Shown in pieces: positions 45,322-54,245 of a stretch of 54,447 nucleotides of DNA. Source of the DNA: an uncultured Spartobacteria bacterium (GTDB taxonomy: Bacteria; Verrucomicrobiota; Verrucomicrobiia; Chthoniobacterales; Chthoniobacteraceae); the NCBI GenBank assembly GCA_903901425.1, contig CAIURC010000104.1, positions 1 through 54,447 on the forward strand, in the 5' to 3' direction. Both the position numbers and the translations under genes were made by a program. The notes under the pieces were generated by a model, which saw only the letters and a program-made list of their open reading frames with translations, searched no databases and was not told the origin of the DNA. Position 1 is the first letter of the stretch, and every line of letters starts with the position of its first letter.

Positions 45322-46605
45322 ATGGATTCCCCGGAACCTCTGCCGTTGACCGCCGCCGCCCAGCCTCCATCCGGCCGTTTTCTGGCCGTGCTGCTGCTGA
45401 TCCTCGCCCTGGGTGCCGCCCTCCGCCTGGTTCCCGCCCCCGCTTTTCAGGCCGTGGGATTCGACGAGGCGCTGTACCGGGATTACGCGGTCAAACTCGA
45501 CCGGGTGGGTCTGGCGGGTTACCCGGACATCTGCGCGCTCTATCTGGAGCAGCAGCAGCGGCCGGAGGCCGGGGCCAAGCTTCCCCCGACCCGGTTTCTG
45601 TACGTCGGCTGCGCCACCCTGTGGAAAAACCTGTTCCACCGGAACACCCCGATGGCCGATCCCCGACAACCGGGTTTTGCCGGTCGGGATCCCTACCTGA
45701 TCTCGCTCAAATCCGTTTCCACTCTGTTCTCCCTTCTCCAACTGGCGCTCTTGCCACTCTGCGTCTGGCGAATGCTGGGTCCCGGCCCGGTGATCCCGGC
45801 CACGGCTCTGCTCGCGTGCGCCCCAGTCCCGATCCACATGGCCCAACACGCGTTGATCGACGGGTTCTTCGGGTTCTGGGCCATGCTCGCCCTCTGGCTG
45901 CTCTGGGAATCGCTCCAGCGCCCGCTGCCCGGGCGCCTGCTTGCACTTGGGGCATCCTGTGCTGCTCTGGTGCTGGCCAAAGAAAACGCGTTTTTTGTCG
46001 GAGCCGGTCTCGGGCTGCTTCTTCTGCTCGCAAACCGGGCCGGGTTTGGAAAACCCGGGAAGCACGTTTGGCTCGCCTGCGGGGCCGGGACGCTGCTTGG
46101 GGTTTCCAGCTTGGCGCTTCTGGCGGGCGGATTTGAAGCGGTCCTGGCCGTGTACAAACTCCTGGTCACACAAGCCAGCGTCCTGCCGTATGCGATCCAG
46201 ACTGGAGACGGCCCCTGGCACCGCTACCTTCTGGACCTTCTGACGGTCAACCCTGTGCTGTTCTGTTTTGCGATGGCGGCAGCACTCGGGAACGGTTGGC
46301 GCGTCCCGGCCACGGCTTATCTCCTCGCGTTCGTCGGGGCCACCTACCTGGTCATGTGCAACGTCCGGTACGGGATGAACCTCCGGTACACCACGCTCTG
46401 GGATTTCCCGCTCTGCATCCTGGCCGCCACCCAGATCCGGCATTGGGCCGGCACGTTTCCCGGACGCGCCGTCCTTCTTGAAAACGCGGTCCTGGGCGCG
46501 GCCTGCCTGTCCGCGCTCCATCTCTACCACGTTCTTTTCATCCAACACCCCCTCTACGAACTGGCATCCCGCGGCCTGTTGGAGGCTCTCAAAATCCTCA
46601 AGTGA
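45322..46605 (+). CDS. Membrane GT39-type glycosyltransferase
   Basis: The 427-aa protein has about ten membrane helices and a first-loop motif AVGFDEALYRDYAVKLD (the GT39 acidic pair Asp-Glu). The AQHALIDGFFGFWAML segment matches this superfamily's membrane-embedded 'D-x-x-F' pattern. It lacks a TPR tail. It lies 48 bases after the other GT39-like gene, so the two are probably co-transcribed. Its end overlaps the stop of the opposing GT2-methyltransferase gene by 8 bases. Donor and acceptor are unknown. Confidence 0.82.
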   Translation: MDSPEPLPLTAAAQPPSGRFLAVLLLILALGAALRLVPAPAFQAVGFDEALYRDYAVKLDRVGLAGYPDICALYLEQQQRPEAGAKLPPTRFLYVGCATLWKNLFHRNTPMADPRQPGFAGRDPYLISLKSVSTLFSLLQLALLPLCVWRMLGPGPVIPATALLACAPVPIHMAQHALIDGFFGFWAMLALWLLWESLQRPLPGRLLALGASCAALVLAKENAFFVGAGLGLLLLLANRAGFGKPGKHVWLACGAGTLLGVSSLALLAGGFEAVLAVYKLLVTQASVLPYAIQTGDGPWHRYLLDLLTVNPVLFCFAMAAALGNGWRVPATAYLLAFVGATYLVMCNVRYGMNLRYTTLWDFPLCILAATQIRHWAGTFPGRAVLLENAVLGAACLSALHLYHVLFIQHPLYELASRGLLEALKILK

Positions 46606-48166
46606 CCCCGGACTTGGCCGCCCGCCGGAGTTCCTCACTCGACTCCACGGTCTGTCTGAGAAGGTGAGGTACCGCAGGCTTGATCCGGGCCCGGACCAGG
46701 ATCTGGTAGGAGAACAGGCCCCGGCAGAACCAGATTGCGACCCGGTTTGCATGGAGCAGGAACCGCCCCAGCCAACCGTCTCCAACCGCCTTCGGATAGG
46801 GCGCGGGAATGCCGGCCACCTCGAGGAGTTCCATCCCGCTCTGTTCCAGCAGTTCCATCAGGGACCCAAACGTGAACAGCCGGGTGTGTGTCCGGTCCAG
46901 GATGCCTTTCCGACCGTAATTGAACTCCCCCAGCAGCAGCATGAAGCGCGTCACAAAAAATGCGACGTTGGCGGTGGTGATCAACAGCTCAGGCTGACGC
47001 ACCCCGCTCCCGGACCGCAGCCCCTCCAGAAACGCCTCCGGATCCCGGAGATGCTCAATCACGTCCAGAAGCAGCACCTGATCAAACTCTGAAACCGGGA
47101 CAGGGAACTCAGGGGAATTGAGGTCCCACTGGTGGAAACTCGCACCTGGCACATTCTGGAATGCGGAATGCTGGTCCAGACCCACCACATGGGCGCCGAG
47201 TCGGGCCGCTTCTGCAGCCAGAAGCCCCTGCCCGCATCCGATGTCCAGAACCCTGCTTCCGCCCCGGATGGCAGCCAGAGCCCGCGTATGGGAGGAGTCG
47301 AACCCGAGCTTCAGGTCGTACAGATGTTCCACCTGCCCCACGTCGAACTTCCGGTCATAGAGGAGGTTTTTCTCATGGCATTTTGCCCGGAGCATGGTCC
47401 GGAAAATGTCCCATGCGTATTTCAAGCCGTTCACATGGCAGATCTCGTCGCCGTAGAAGGTCGGGATCGGCAGTTCCTGGATGGCCAAGCCTGCGTAATG
47501 CAGTTGGAGGATGATTTCGGTGTCGAAATGGAAATCGTTGGAGTTGCGCTCGAACGGGATCCGGGCCAGTGCAGGCACCGAGTAGAGCCGGTAACCACTG
47601 TGGAATTCGCTCAACCGGGTGCCCAGGAGCGCGTTCTGGAACGTGGTCAGGACCTGATTGCCCACCCATTTGTAGAGCGGCATCCCGCCCTTCAACGCGT
47701 CTGCTTTTCTCAACATCCGGGACCCAAAAACCGCGTCCGCCTCCCCACCAATCAACGGAGCAAGCAGGGCGGGCAGCTTTTCCGGCGCATACTGGCCGTC
47801 CCCGTGCAACAACGCCACCACGTCAAACCCGTTGTCCACCGCGTACCGGTACCCGAGTTTCTGGTTGCCTCCGTATCCTTGGTTGAACGGGGTCCGCAGA
47901 AACGTCACCCGCATCCCGGCACAGTCGCTCACTTCCCGCCGCAACCCACACTCGAACGTGCGGTCCTTGGAGGAGTCGTCAATCACCAGCACCTCGACAT
48001 TCGGCAACCGCAGTTCGGCTGGAATCCGGTCCAGCACTTTCTCAATGGTCTTCTCCGCGTTGTAAGCAACGACGAAGATCAGAATGCGTTTCGCAGTAAA
48101 ATCGGTCACGGGCTTCTCTCCAGCAGCAGACGGGGAGTGCGCGCCGTTGGCCAGTGAAAAAATCAA
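46598..48166 (-). CDS. GT2 glycosyltransferase-methyltransferase fusion
   Basis: The 522-aa protein has an N-terminal GT2 domain (27-265, with FVVAYNAEKTIEKVL, VIDDSSKD and LLHGDGQYAP for nucleotide-sugar/metal binding; similar to DPM-like/polyprenyl-phosphate transferases). A C-terminal class I SAM methyltransferase follows (about 295-450, with RVLDIGCGQG and FDQVLLLDVIEHLRDPE). GTG 48109 is an alternative start close to the domain edge; ATG 48166 gives a Ser/Ala/Gly-rich extra 19 residues. Opposite in direction to the GT39 genes, it may supply the lipid-linked sugar they use; this is inference from context. Confidence 0.87.
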   Translation of the reverse strand: MIFSLANGAHSPSAAGEKPVTDFTAKRILIFVVAYNAEKTIEKVLDRIPAELRLPNVEVLVIDDSSKDRTFECGLRREVSDCAGMRVTFLRTPFNQGYGGNQKLGYRYAVDNGFDVVALLHGDGQYAPEKLPALLAPLIGGEADAVFGSRMLRKADALKGGMPLYKWVGNQVLTTFQNALLGTRLSEFHSGYRLYSVPALARIPFERNSNDFHFDTEIILQLHYAGLAIQELPIPTFYGDEICHVNGLKYAWDIFRTMLRAKCHEKNLLYDRKFDVGQVEHLYDLKLGFDSSHTRALAAIRGGSRVLDIGCGQGLLAAEAARLGAHVVGLDQHSAFQNVPGASFHQWDLNSPEFPVPVSEFDQVLLLDVIEHLRDPEAFLEGLRSGSGVRQPELLITTANVAFFVTRFMLLLGEFNYGRKGILDRTHTRLFTFGSLMELLEQSGMELLEVAGIPAPYPKAVGDGWLGRFLLHANRVAIWFCRGLFSYQILVRARIKPAVPHLLRQTVESSEELRRAAKSGVT

Positions 48167-48605
48167 CGCCGAAGACAGCCAGTCCCGGACAGCGTAGGAA
48201 GAATCAAAATCGTCCCGGTGCTTCCTCCTCAGGCCACAGGGCGCCCCGCTGGGGAGGGGTAAAGGGCAAGCCTCGGACTAATCCGCGAGTACGGGGCCGG
48301 TGCTGTCGTCCAGATTTGGTGCAGAATCCATGGTTTTTTGATCGCTGGGGCGGCTGTGAGTAGATTGTGAATAACCACTCCCGCCTTCCCGGCACACCCT
48401 CCTCCTACCCACAACCCGTGGGGGTGTGAAGCGAAAAAACCACAAACCCTTGCGGTTTCGCCCCGAGCCGGGCCGGTGAAAAACTCGGGATTCCTCCGGC
48501 GAATAAGCATAGCCGTGGAACCCGCTTCCACAAAGGATCTGGAGGGCGTCCGGCGTGAAACAGCCTGCCAGAAACGATCTGGGGCCCTGTGCTTTCCGGG
48601 ACCGG
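48167..48605. other. Intergenic region, no gene recognised
   Basis: These 439 bases between the GT2-methyltransferase start and the L,D-transpeptidase stop contain only low-complexity short frames. No tRNA-like cloverleaf was found on inspection. It should hold the promoter of the GT2-methyltransferase gene. Confidence 0.5.
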
Positions 48606-49184
48606 TCAGAACCCCGACCCGGCCAGCCGCGGATTGGCATGGGAGCGCGCCACCCACAACCCCTGCTCCAGAGGCACGTTCAACACCTCCACCCGCGTCC
48701 CTACCCGCACCGCGTCAAACAACGCAATCACGTCCCTGGAACGCATCCGGATGCAACCGTAGCTGTCCGGCCTGCCCACCCGCGACTCCACCGTAGTCCC
48801 GTGGATATAAATCCCTCGGGAATAGGCCGCGGAATTGCGCTTTTCCAAGCCCCGGAGTTGGAGGATCCGGGTCACGATTGGATCCCGGCCGGGCGCATTC
48901 GGCCGGAGCACCTCGCCGGTGGGGCGCCCCCCTTTAAATACGGTGCCCGGTCTGCTGCCAGCACCGATCTTCCCCGCCACGGACAGGGCACCGAGCGGGG
49001 TGGCATAACTCCGGGGTCTGTCCCCGAGTCCGAACCGGGAGGTGGACACGGGGAAACGGGCCACGCAGGCGCCATTTTCGACCAGAGCCAGACGCTGGTC
49101 GGGGATGCTCACAATCACGACGCGGTCGGCATGGAGGCTGATGTACGGCAACAGCAGGGCAAGGAAAGCAAACAGGGTTCTCAT
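48606..49184 (-). CDS. L,D-transpeptidase (YkuD domain), secreted
   Basis: The 192-aa protein has a signal peptide (1-19) and a YkuD domain with IYIHGT (His128) and SYGCIRM (catalytic Cys144) in the family's HGT...SxGCIR/M layout. It should catalyse 3-3 cross-links in peptidoglycan or attach proteins to it, in the periplasm. ATG 49184 is chosen for the signal peptide; an in-frame start further upstream would add 13 residues. The GT2 gene lies upstream on the same strand with a 90-base gap. Confidence 0.92.
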   Translation of the reverse strand: MRTLFAFLALLLPYISLHADRVVIVSIPDQRLALVENGACVARFPVSTSRFGLGDRPRSYATPLGALSVAGKIGAGSRPGTVFKGGRPTGEVLRPNAPGRDPIVTRILQLRGLEKRNSAAYSRGIYIHGTTVESRVGRPDSYGCIRMRSRDVIALFDAVRVGTRVEVLNVPLEQGLWVARSHANPRLAGSGF

Positions 49185-49274
49185 TGAAAATCTGCAAGTC
49201 GCCCCGCTTCTGCGGCGCGTCAAGGCGTGGTGCGGCCGGGCATTCCAGCCCCGCTGCCGCAGTTCTGCCCGCCC

Positions 49275-50774
49275 TTAGGCGGCCACCTGTCCATCCCGCC
49301 ACGCCCCGCGCAAGGCCGGAACCCACTGCGCAATCGAGCACAGGGACACGTATCCGAACCCTCCTGCAAACAGCACCAGAAACGGAACCGACAACCACTG
49401 CTGCTGCCCCATGGCGAACCAGAGAAAATACGTAAAGTACGCGGCAAAAGCGAGTTCCACAAAAGGCAGGATCCCTTTCAGAGGCGAGTAACGCGCCCCT
49501 TTCCAAGCCTTGCGCTGGGAATCAATCCCGTACTTCGCAGTCCGGGTAAACTCGGACTGGTGTCCGATCATCGCTTCCAATACCGCCCGCGCGTTGTTCA
49601 CCGCCAGTCCGACTCCCAGTCCGATCAAAGCCGGCAAGTACACGAGTTCCCGATGCCAGGTCTGCGGGTTCAACTCCCGCTGGGTGCAAACGTAAAAAAC
49701 CGCAGCCGGCAGGGACGCGGACACGAAGACCGGCAGGTCCAGCAGGATCATTCGCCAAATGCTGTGGGTGCCTCCGCCGCTGGAAGGGTGCAGCAGGATA
49801 CAGAGGAAGAAGAGGAGCAAATAGGCGTAGTTGGAAGTCAGATGGGCGGTGGCCTCGAGTTTCACCAACAGCGGCAACTGCGCCCGCCACACCGACGGCA
49901 GCAGCTTCAGGCAGGTCTGGATGGATCCCTTCGTCCACCGGTGCTGCTGCGACTTGAACCCGTTCATGTCCACCGGAAGCTCTGCGGGCGTCACCAAGTC
50001 CGCCAGAAAAACAAACTGCCACCCTTTCAACTGCGCGCGGTAGCTCAAGTCCAGATCCTCGGTCAGCGTGTCATGCTGCCAGCCCCCTGCGTCCCCAATG
50101 CAGCTCCGCCGCCACAAGCCTGCCGTTCCGTTGAAATTGAAAAAACGGCCGCTCCGGCTCCGGGCCGTCTGTTCCAGCAGAAGATGCCCGTCGAGGAACA
50201 TCGCCTGAACCCGGGTCAACAGCGAATAGTTCCGGTTCAAATGCCCCCACCGGGTCTGGATCATTCCCACCTTGGGATCGGTGAAGAAATGGATCGTCTC
50301 CAGCAACATCCCGGGATTCGGCACAAAATCCGCGTCCAGAATCAGGACATACTCGCCCTTGCACGTGGCAAGACCGTTCTCCAGCGCTCCCGCCTTGAAC
50401 CCGGTCCGGTCCTTCCGGTGGATGTACTCCACGTCCAGACCGCGCGCCTGAAGTTCGGCGACCCTTTTCTGGGCCAGCACGGTGGTTTCATCGGTGGAAT
50501 CGTCCAAAACTTGGATCTGGAGGCGATCGGCCGGGTACTGAAGCGCCGCCACGGCATCCAGAAGCCGTTCCACCACGTAGAGTTCGTTGAAGATCGGCAA
50601 CTGGACGGTCACCGTGGGCAGTTCCGTAAATCGGCCCAGAGGCTCCGGACGCCGGTTTCTGTGCTTCAAATACAGGTAAACGATGACGTAGCGATGCAAG
50701 CCGTACAGAGACAGCCCAAAAAGGACGACAAAGTAGCAAACCGTCCAAATTATGTCTCCCAAGCTGGCTTCCAT
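49275..50774 (-). CDS. Processive GT2 (cellulose-synthase/CslA-like) membrane glycosyltransferase
   Basis: The 499-aa protein has N-terminal helix 8-35 and a GT2 catalytic domain with VLDDSTDE (Asp91/92), DADF (147-150) and TEDLDLS (238-244). QQHRW (276-280) completes the D,D,D,QxxRW set of processive beta-glycan synthases. Four or five C-terminal membrane helices follow. It should polymerise a beta-linked polysaccharide (glucomannan-type is the closest look-alike) from a nucleotide sugar and extrude it. The product cannot be read from sequence. A 185-base divergent gap separates it from the unknown secreted protein at 50960. Confidence 0.9.
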   Translation of the reverse strand: MEASLGDIIWTVCYFVVLFGLSLYGLHRYVIVYLYLKHRNRRPEPLGRFTELPTVTVQLPIFNELYVVERLLDAVAALQYPADRLQIQVLDDSTDETTVLAQKRVAELQARGLDVEYIHRKDRTGFKAGALENGLATCKGEYVLILDADFVPNPGMLLETIHFFTDPKVGMIQTRWGHLNRNYSLLTRVQAMFLDGHLLLEQTARSRSGRFFNFNGTAGLWRRSCIGDAGGWQHDTLTEDLDLSYRAQLKGWQFVFLADLVTPAELPVDMNGFKSQQHRWTKGSIQTCLKLLPSVWRAQLPLLVKLEATAHLTSNYAYLLLFFLCILLHPSSGGGTHSIWRMILLDLPVFVSASLPAAVFYVCTQRELNPQTWHRELVYLPALIGLGVGLAVNNARAVLEAMIGHQSEFTRTAKYGIDSQRKAWKGARYSPLKGILPFVELAFAAYFTYFLWFAMGQQQWLSVPFLVLFAGGFGYVSLCSIAQWVPALRGAWRDGQVAA

Positions 50775-50959
50775 AGCATTTTTAATCCACTCTGGGCGGA
50801 TCGGCGGGGGATAATGGACCGTAGACCAAGGGGGTCAAGCGGTAAATCTCCCCCCAAAGTCCCCCCGGCCAAGCCCCAACCCCCGTTCGGATCGTCTGGA
50901 AAACCCAAAAAACCGCTCGGGCAGGAATTTTCCTGCTGCCAGCCCCCCGGGTTTCCCCC

Positions 50960-51796
50960 ATGCTCCCGCCCATGCCTCTCCTCCGGACCGTGTCCGCTTT
51001 CCTCGCCCCCCTGCTGAGCGGCCACCTCCTGCTGGCCGTCCAAAAGGACAAGTCCGGCGTACCCCAGAGCACCGACCTTGCCCATGTCCGTGAAGAGCTG
51101 GGCGTCAACCAGTTTACCGCCCCTTCCATTGCCCTGCTTCTGGACGAACTGGCCGCGCTCCACCCGGTTCCGCCCGAGAAGTTCTGGCGGGATCTCCCCG
51201 AGTCCACCCCGCAGGACCGACCCCGGCTCGCCCTGAGTGCGGGCCAGGTGATCGCAGACGGGTTGCTGGCCGTCGAAGGCAAAAAACGGTCCCGGCTCGA
51301 AAGCACAGGCCGCCTCCTCCTCAAGTTCGCCAAGGGCCTAGGCGTGGCAGACCATCTTTCCAGGCACAGCAAAACCATCATTGAACTGGCCGCGCGTGAA
51401 CGCTGGACCGAGATGCGCGAGGAACTGGTCCGGGCCCAAGCCGAGGTCGAGGCCGGCATGATGAGCCTCAAAGACGAAGAACTCGCCCACCTCGTCAGTC
51501 TCGGCGGTTGGCTCCGCGGGCTGGAGATGGCCGCTCAATCCGCCGCCGAGGGCACCCCGGACCGGGCCAAAACTTTGGTCCAACCGGAGCTCTACGATTA
51601 TTTCATCAACCGCCTCGAAACCCTCAGGCCGCCTCTCAAGAAATCCCCGCTCATGGTCCTGATCGCCGGAAATCTGGACCAAATCCGGACCCTGGCCGCC
51701 AAAAACAAGGAATCGGGGCCCGGCCCGGCCGAGATTCGCCAGATCCGGGATCTGGTGCGGGCGACCAACAGGGCGGTGGCGGGTTCGGAGCCCTGA
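50960..51796 (+). CDS. Conserved-looking secreted protein of unknown function
   Basis: The 278-aa protein has a signal-like N-terminus (ATGs at 50960 and 50972; the second gives MPLLRTVSAFLAPLLSG). The remainder is strongly helical and charged, with an Ala/Leu/Glu-rich core (IALLLDELAALHPVPPEKFW, REELVRAQAEVEAGMMSL) and no motif I recognise. It is rich in paired Arg/Glu and has no Cys. It precedes the ABC permease gene by 7 bases (51796 to 51804), so it is probably in the same operon. It is not a recognisable solute-binding protein. Function unknown. Confidence 0.75.
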   Translation: MLPPMPLLRTVSAFLAPLLSGHLLLAVQKDKSGVPQSTDLAHVREELGVNQFTAPSIALLLDELAALHPVPPEKFWRDLPESTPQDRPRLALSAGQVIADGLLAVEGKKRSRLESTGRLLLKFAKGLGVADHLSRHSKTIIELAARERWTEMREELVRAQAEVEAGMMSLKDEELAHLVSLGGWLRGLEMAAQSAAEGTPDRAKTLVQPELYDYFINRLETLRPPLKKSPLMVLIAGNLDQIRTLAAKNKESGPGPAEIRQIRDLVRATNRAVAGSEP

Positions 51797-51803
51797 GTCA
51801 CGC

Positions 51804-52607
51804 ATGGTTTCGGAACCCACCCCTGAGCCGCCTCCCCCGGAACCGCCCGCGGCTCAACCGCCCGCAACGCCCGGGTTCTGGACCCCGTCGCGTGTGGGGG
51901 CGCTGGCCCTGCTCGGAAGCTGCGTGGGAGCCGGGTTTTATCGCCTCTCCTACGAATGGGCCTGGGCGCCGGTCGCAAAATACTGGCGGCTGTTCCTGGA
52001 AGGTTGGGCGACCACCGTGGCGATTGCCGCACTCGCCCTCCCGCTCTCCCTCCTCCTCGGCATCCTGCTCGCCCTCCTCCGGCGCTGTCCGGTGCCGCTC
52101 CTCCGCGAAACGGCGCGTCTCTGGGTGGAACTCACCCGGGCCACACCGCTCCTCATCCAGATCTGGCTCTATTTCTATGTCTTTGGACAGGCGCTCCATC
52201 TGGAAAACCGGTACATCCTCGGCCCCCTGATTCTTTCGGCGTTCAGCGGCGCGTATCTCAGCGAGATCCTGCGGGCCGGGATCGAATCGGTGGGCGCCTC
52301 CCAAATCGACAGCGCCCGCGCGATCGGCCTGACCCGGTTCCAGACCTACCGTCACGTGATCCTGCCTCAGGCGCTCCGCCGGATCCTGCCGCCCCTCGCC
52401 GGCCAGTTTGTTTCCCTGATCAAAGATTCCTCGCTGCTCTCCGTGCTCGGGCTCAACGAACTGACCCTGGCCGCCCAACAGGTGAACGCTTTCACCTATG
52501 CCGCATTTGAAAGCTATTTCCCCGTCCTGGCAGGCTACCTCGTCCTCACCCTGCCGCTCTCCCTCTGGAGCCAGTCCCTCGAACGCAAAATCCGGTTTGA
52601 AACTTAA
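51804..52607 (+). CDS. Polar-amino-acid-type ABC transporter permease
   Basis: The 267-aa protein has a Pro-rich N-terminal tail (2-28), five predicted membrane helices and the permease EAA-like loop GASQIDSARAIGLTRFQTYR followed by VILPQALRRILPPLAG. This is the HisM/GlnP/ArtQ pattern. ABC importers of this kind need an ATPase (next gene) and a periplasmic binding protein, which is not in the window. It starts 7 bases after the unknown secreted protein gene. Confidence 0.9.
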   Translation: MVSEPTPEPPPPEPPAAQPPATPGFWTPSRVGALALLGSCVGAGFYRLSYEWAWAPVAKYWRLFLEGWATTVAIAALALPLSLLLGILLALLRRCPVPLLRETARLWVELTRATPLLIQIWLYFYVFGQALHLENRYILGPLILSAFSGAYLSEILRAGIESVGASQIDSARAIGLTRFQTYRHVILPQALRRILPPLAGQFVSLIKDSSLLSVLGLNELTLAAQQVNAFTYAAFESYFPVLAGYLVLTLPLSLWSQSLERKIRFET

Positions 52608-53328
52608 TTTCCAAGCCCTTTCCAAGCAGCTCGGCTCCCAACTGGTCCTCCGCGGAATCGATGCCGAGTTTTCCCCGCTCCAGTGCCTCGCGCTCATTGG
52701 TCCCTCCGGCAGCGGCAAATCCACCCTGCTCCGCCTCCTGGCCGGACTCGACACCCCGGACACCGGCGCCATCCTCATCGACGACCGCCCGCTGCCCACC
52801 CGGGAACGCGCGCTCCGCAAACACCGGGCCCGGCTCGGCATCGTGTTCCAGGCCTACAACCTGTTTCCCCACCTGTCCGCCCTCGAAAACATCACGCTCC
52901 CCCTCGAACGCGTTCACCGGTTCCGGAAATCCGCCGCGGAACAGATCGCGTTGGAAACCCTCGAACGGTTTCAACTCGCCGCGCATGCCCACAAAAAGCC
53001 CGCCGCACTTTCCGGCGGCCAGCAGCAGCGCGTCGCCATCGCCCGCGCCGTGGCCTGCAAACCCGACCTTCTCCTCCTCGACGAGCCCACTTCCGCACTC
53101 GACCCGGAAATGACTTCCGAGGTGCTGGACCTCCTCCTCCAGCTCCGGTCCGAGGGACGCCCCATGGTCATTGTCACCCACTCCATGGGCTTTGCACGCA
53201 AAGCCGCCGACGCCGTCGCCTTCCTCGCCGATGGCCAGATCCTGGAACACGGGCCCGCGGAGGCCCTGTTCAGCGCCCCAAAAACTCAGGCACTACGCGA
53301 TTTTTTAGACAAAGTCCTCCGCTACTGA
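52597..53328 (+). CDS. Polar-amino-acid-type ABC transporter ATPase
   Basis: The 243-aa protein begins at TTG 52597, overlapping the permease by 11 bases; an upstream ATG would create a non-conserved Ser/Pro-rich 33-residue extension. Walker A is GPSGSGKST (35-43), the Q-loop Gln85, the signature LSGGQQQR (138-145), Walker B LLLLDEPTS (158-166) and the H-loop HSMGFARK. The length and motifs match the GlnQ/HisP group. It should energise uptake with the adjoining permease. Its end overlaps the opposing pseudouridine synthase stop by 7 bases. Confidence 0.93.
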   Translation: MKLNFQALSKQLGSQLVLRGIDAEFSPLQCLALIGPSGSGKSTLLRLLAGLDTPDTGAILIDDRPLPTRERALRKHRARLGIVFQAYNLFPHLSALENITLPLERVHRFRKSAAEQIALETLERFQLAAHAHKKPAALSGGQQQRVAIARAVACKPDLLLLDEPTSALDPEMTSEVLDLLLQLRSEGRPMVIVTHSMGFARKAADAVAFLADGQILEHGPAEALFSAPKTQALRDFLDKVLRY

Positions 53329-53894
53329 CCCCGCACAAACACCTGCGCGCGTTCCGCCTCCGACAACGCACGCCAGCGCCCCACCTCCACGTCCACAGGC
53401 TCAAACCGCCCAATCCTCCTCCGGATCAGGCGCAGCGTCGGATGCCCCACCGCCGCCGTCATTTTGCGCACCTGCCGGTTCCGGCCCTCCACGAGCTCCA
53501 GTTCCACCCAGCAGTCCGCCACGTTCTTCCGGAACCGGATCGGCGGATCCCGGGGCGGCAGAACCGGTTGCGGCTCCAAAATTCTGGCCCGGCAGGGCAG
53601 GGTTTTCCGGCCTTCAATCAGCACGCCCCGTTCGAGTTGGGCAATGGCTTCCGGCCCGGGCACCCGCTCCACCTGGGCCCAGTAGGCGCGGACATGCCGT
53701 TTTTCGGGACTCAGCAACCGCGTGTTCAGCCCGGGCTCATCGGAGAGCAGGAGCAACCCCTCGCTGTCTGCGTCCAGACGCCCCAGGGGATAAACCCCTT
53801 TGGGAAAACCAAATTCCGCCAGCGGCCGGTTGGCAGAGCCGTCCGGCGTGAACTGGGACAACACCCCATACGGCTTCCAGAACGCGATCAGCAT
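53322..53894 (-). CDS. RsuA-family pseudouridine synthase (RluE/F-like, without S4 domain)
   Basis: The 190-aa protein has the RsuA-family core: FWKPYGVLSQF, the catalytic GRLDADSEGLLLL (Asp41), LNTRLLSPEK, and GRNRQVRKMTAAVGHPTLRL near the C-terminus. No S4 domain precedes it, and the size matches RluE. It isomerises a uridine in rRNA (E. coli RluE acts on 23S rRNA U2457), though the site here is not known. ATG 53894 starts the domain directly; the upstream open frame encodes unrelated residues. It converges with the ABC ATPase gene. Confidence 0.93.
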   Translation of the reverse strand: MLIAFWKPYGVLSQFTPDGSANRPLAEFGFPKGVYPLGRLDADSEGLLLLSDEPGLNTRLLSPEKRHVRAYWAQVERVPGPEAIAQLERGVLIEGRKTLPCRARILEPQPVLPPRDPPIRFRKNVADCWVELELVEGRNRQVRKMTAAVGHPTLRLIRRRIGRFEPVDVEVGRWRALSEAERAQVFVRGQ

Positions 53895-54046
53895 CCCCCA
53901 TTTCTGGCATCCGGAACCGATTGCGTACAGTCCGAGCAGGCCTTGAACTCTGGGCATCCGGGCTTCGCCGGTTCGATGAAGCATGTACAGGGCCTGCTGA
54001 AAAATGGCGGTGTGCTCTTCCACCCCGGGCATCCAAGATCCCAAGC

Positions 54047-54229
54047 ATGAACTCCGACGAACTCCGGGAGCCCTTGAAAAAGCGCGTGGGCGGCAGTTTG
54101 TCACGCCTGCCAGCGCTTAGCCGGCTCGCAATGCTTCAGCGCAATGCGCTGCTCCTGCGAGGCAACGTCTGGAAACCGCCCCACGATCATGGAACCCTCG
54201 TTCGCAAAAATGTTGGCAGAACTCGCTGA
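54047..54229 (+). CDS. Small protein, probable partner of an interrupted nucleotidyltransferase
   Basis: The 60-aa frame (opening MNSDELREPLKKRV, ending WKPPHDHGTLVRKNVGRTR) overlaps the next, truncated reading frame by about 41 bases. That mirrors the layout of the pair at 6515-7367. It is basic and helical with no recognised domain. Its short length may reflect a real small gene or a decayed one. Confidence 0.5.
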   Translation: MNSDELREPLKKRVGGSLSRLPALSRLAMLQRNALLLRGNVWKPPHDHGTLVRKNVGRTR

Positions 54230-54245
54230 CCACCATGTGCGCTTC
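54189..54245 (+). pseudogene. N-terminal fragment of a nucleotidyltransferase, interrupted by a RAYT element
   Basis: MEPSFAKMLAELADHHVRF is the usual start of MNT-type nucleotidyltransferases, where VVVGG follows. At 54246 the sequence changes to the end of a transposase element, so the rest of the gene is missing from this window. Confidence 0.5.

Noticed and set aside
43321-46785. 1154-codon open frame on the minus strand
   Set aside because: It lies opposite both GT39-type genes, has Arg/Gly/Pro/Gln-rich composition and no domain; it is a GC-driven shadow.
48167-48605. Possible tRNA or small RNA gene in the gap
   Set aside because: No cloverleaf, T-loop GTTCRA or anticodon arm could be arranged on either strand.
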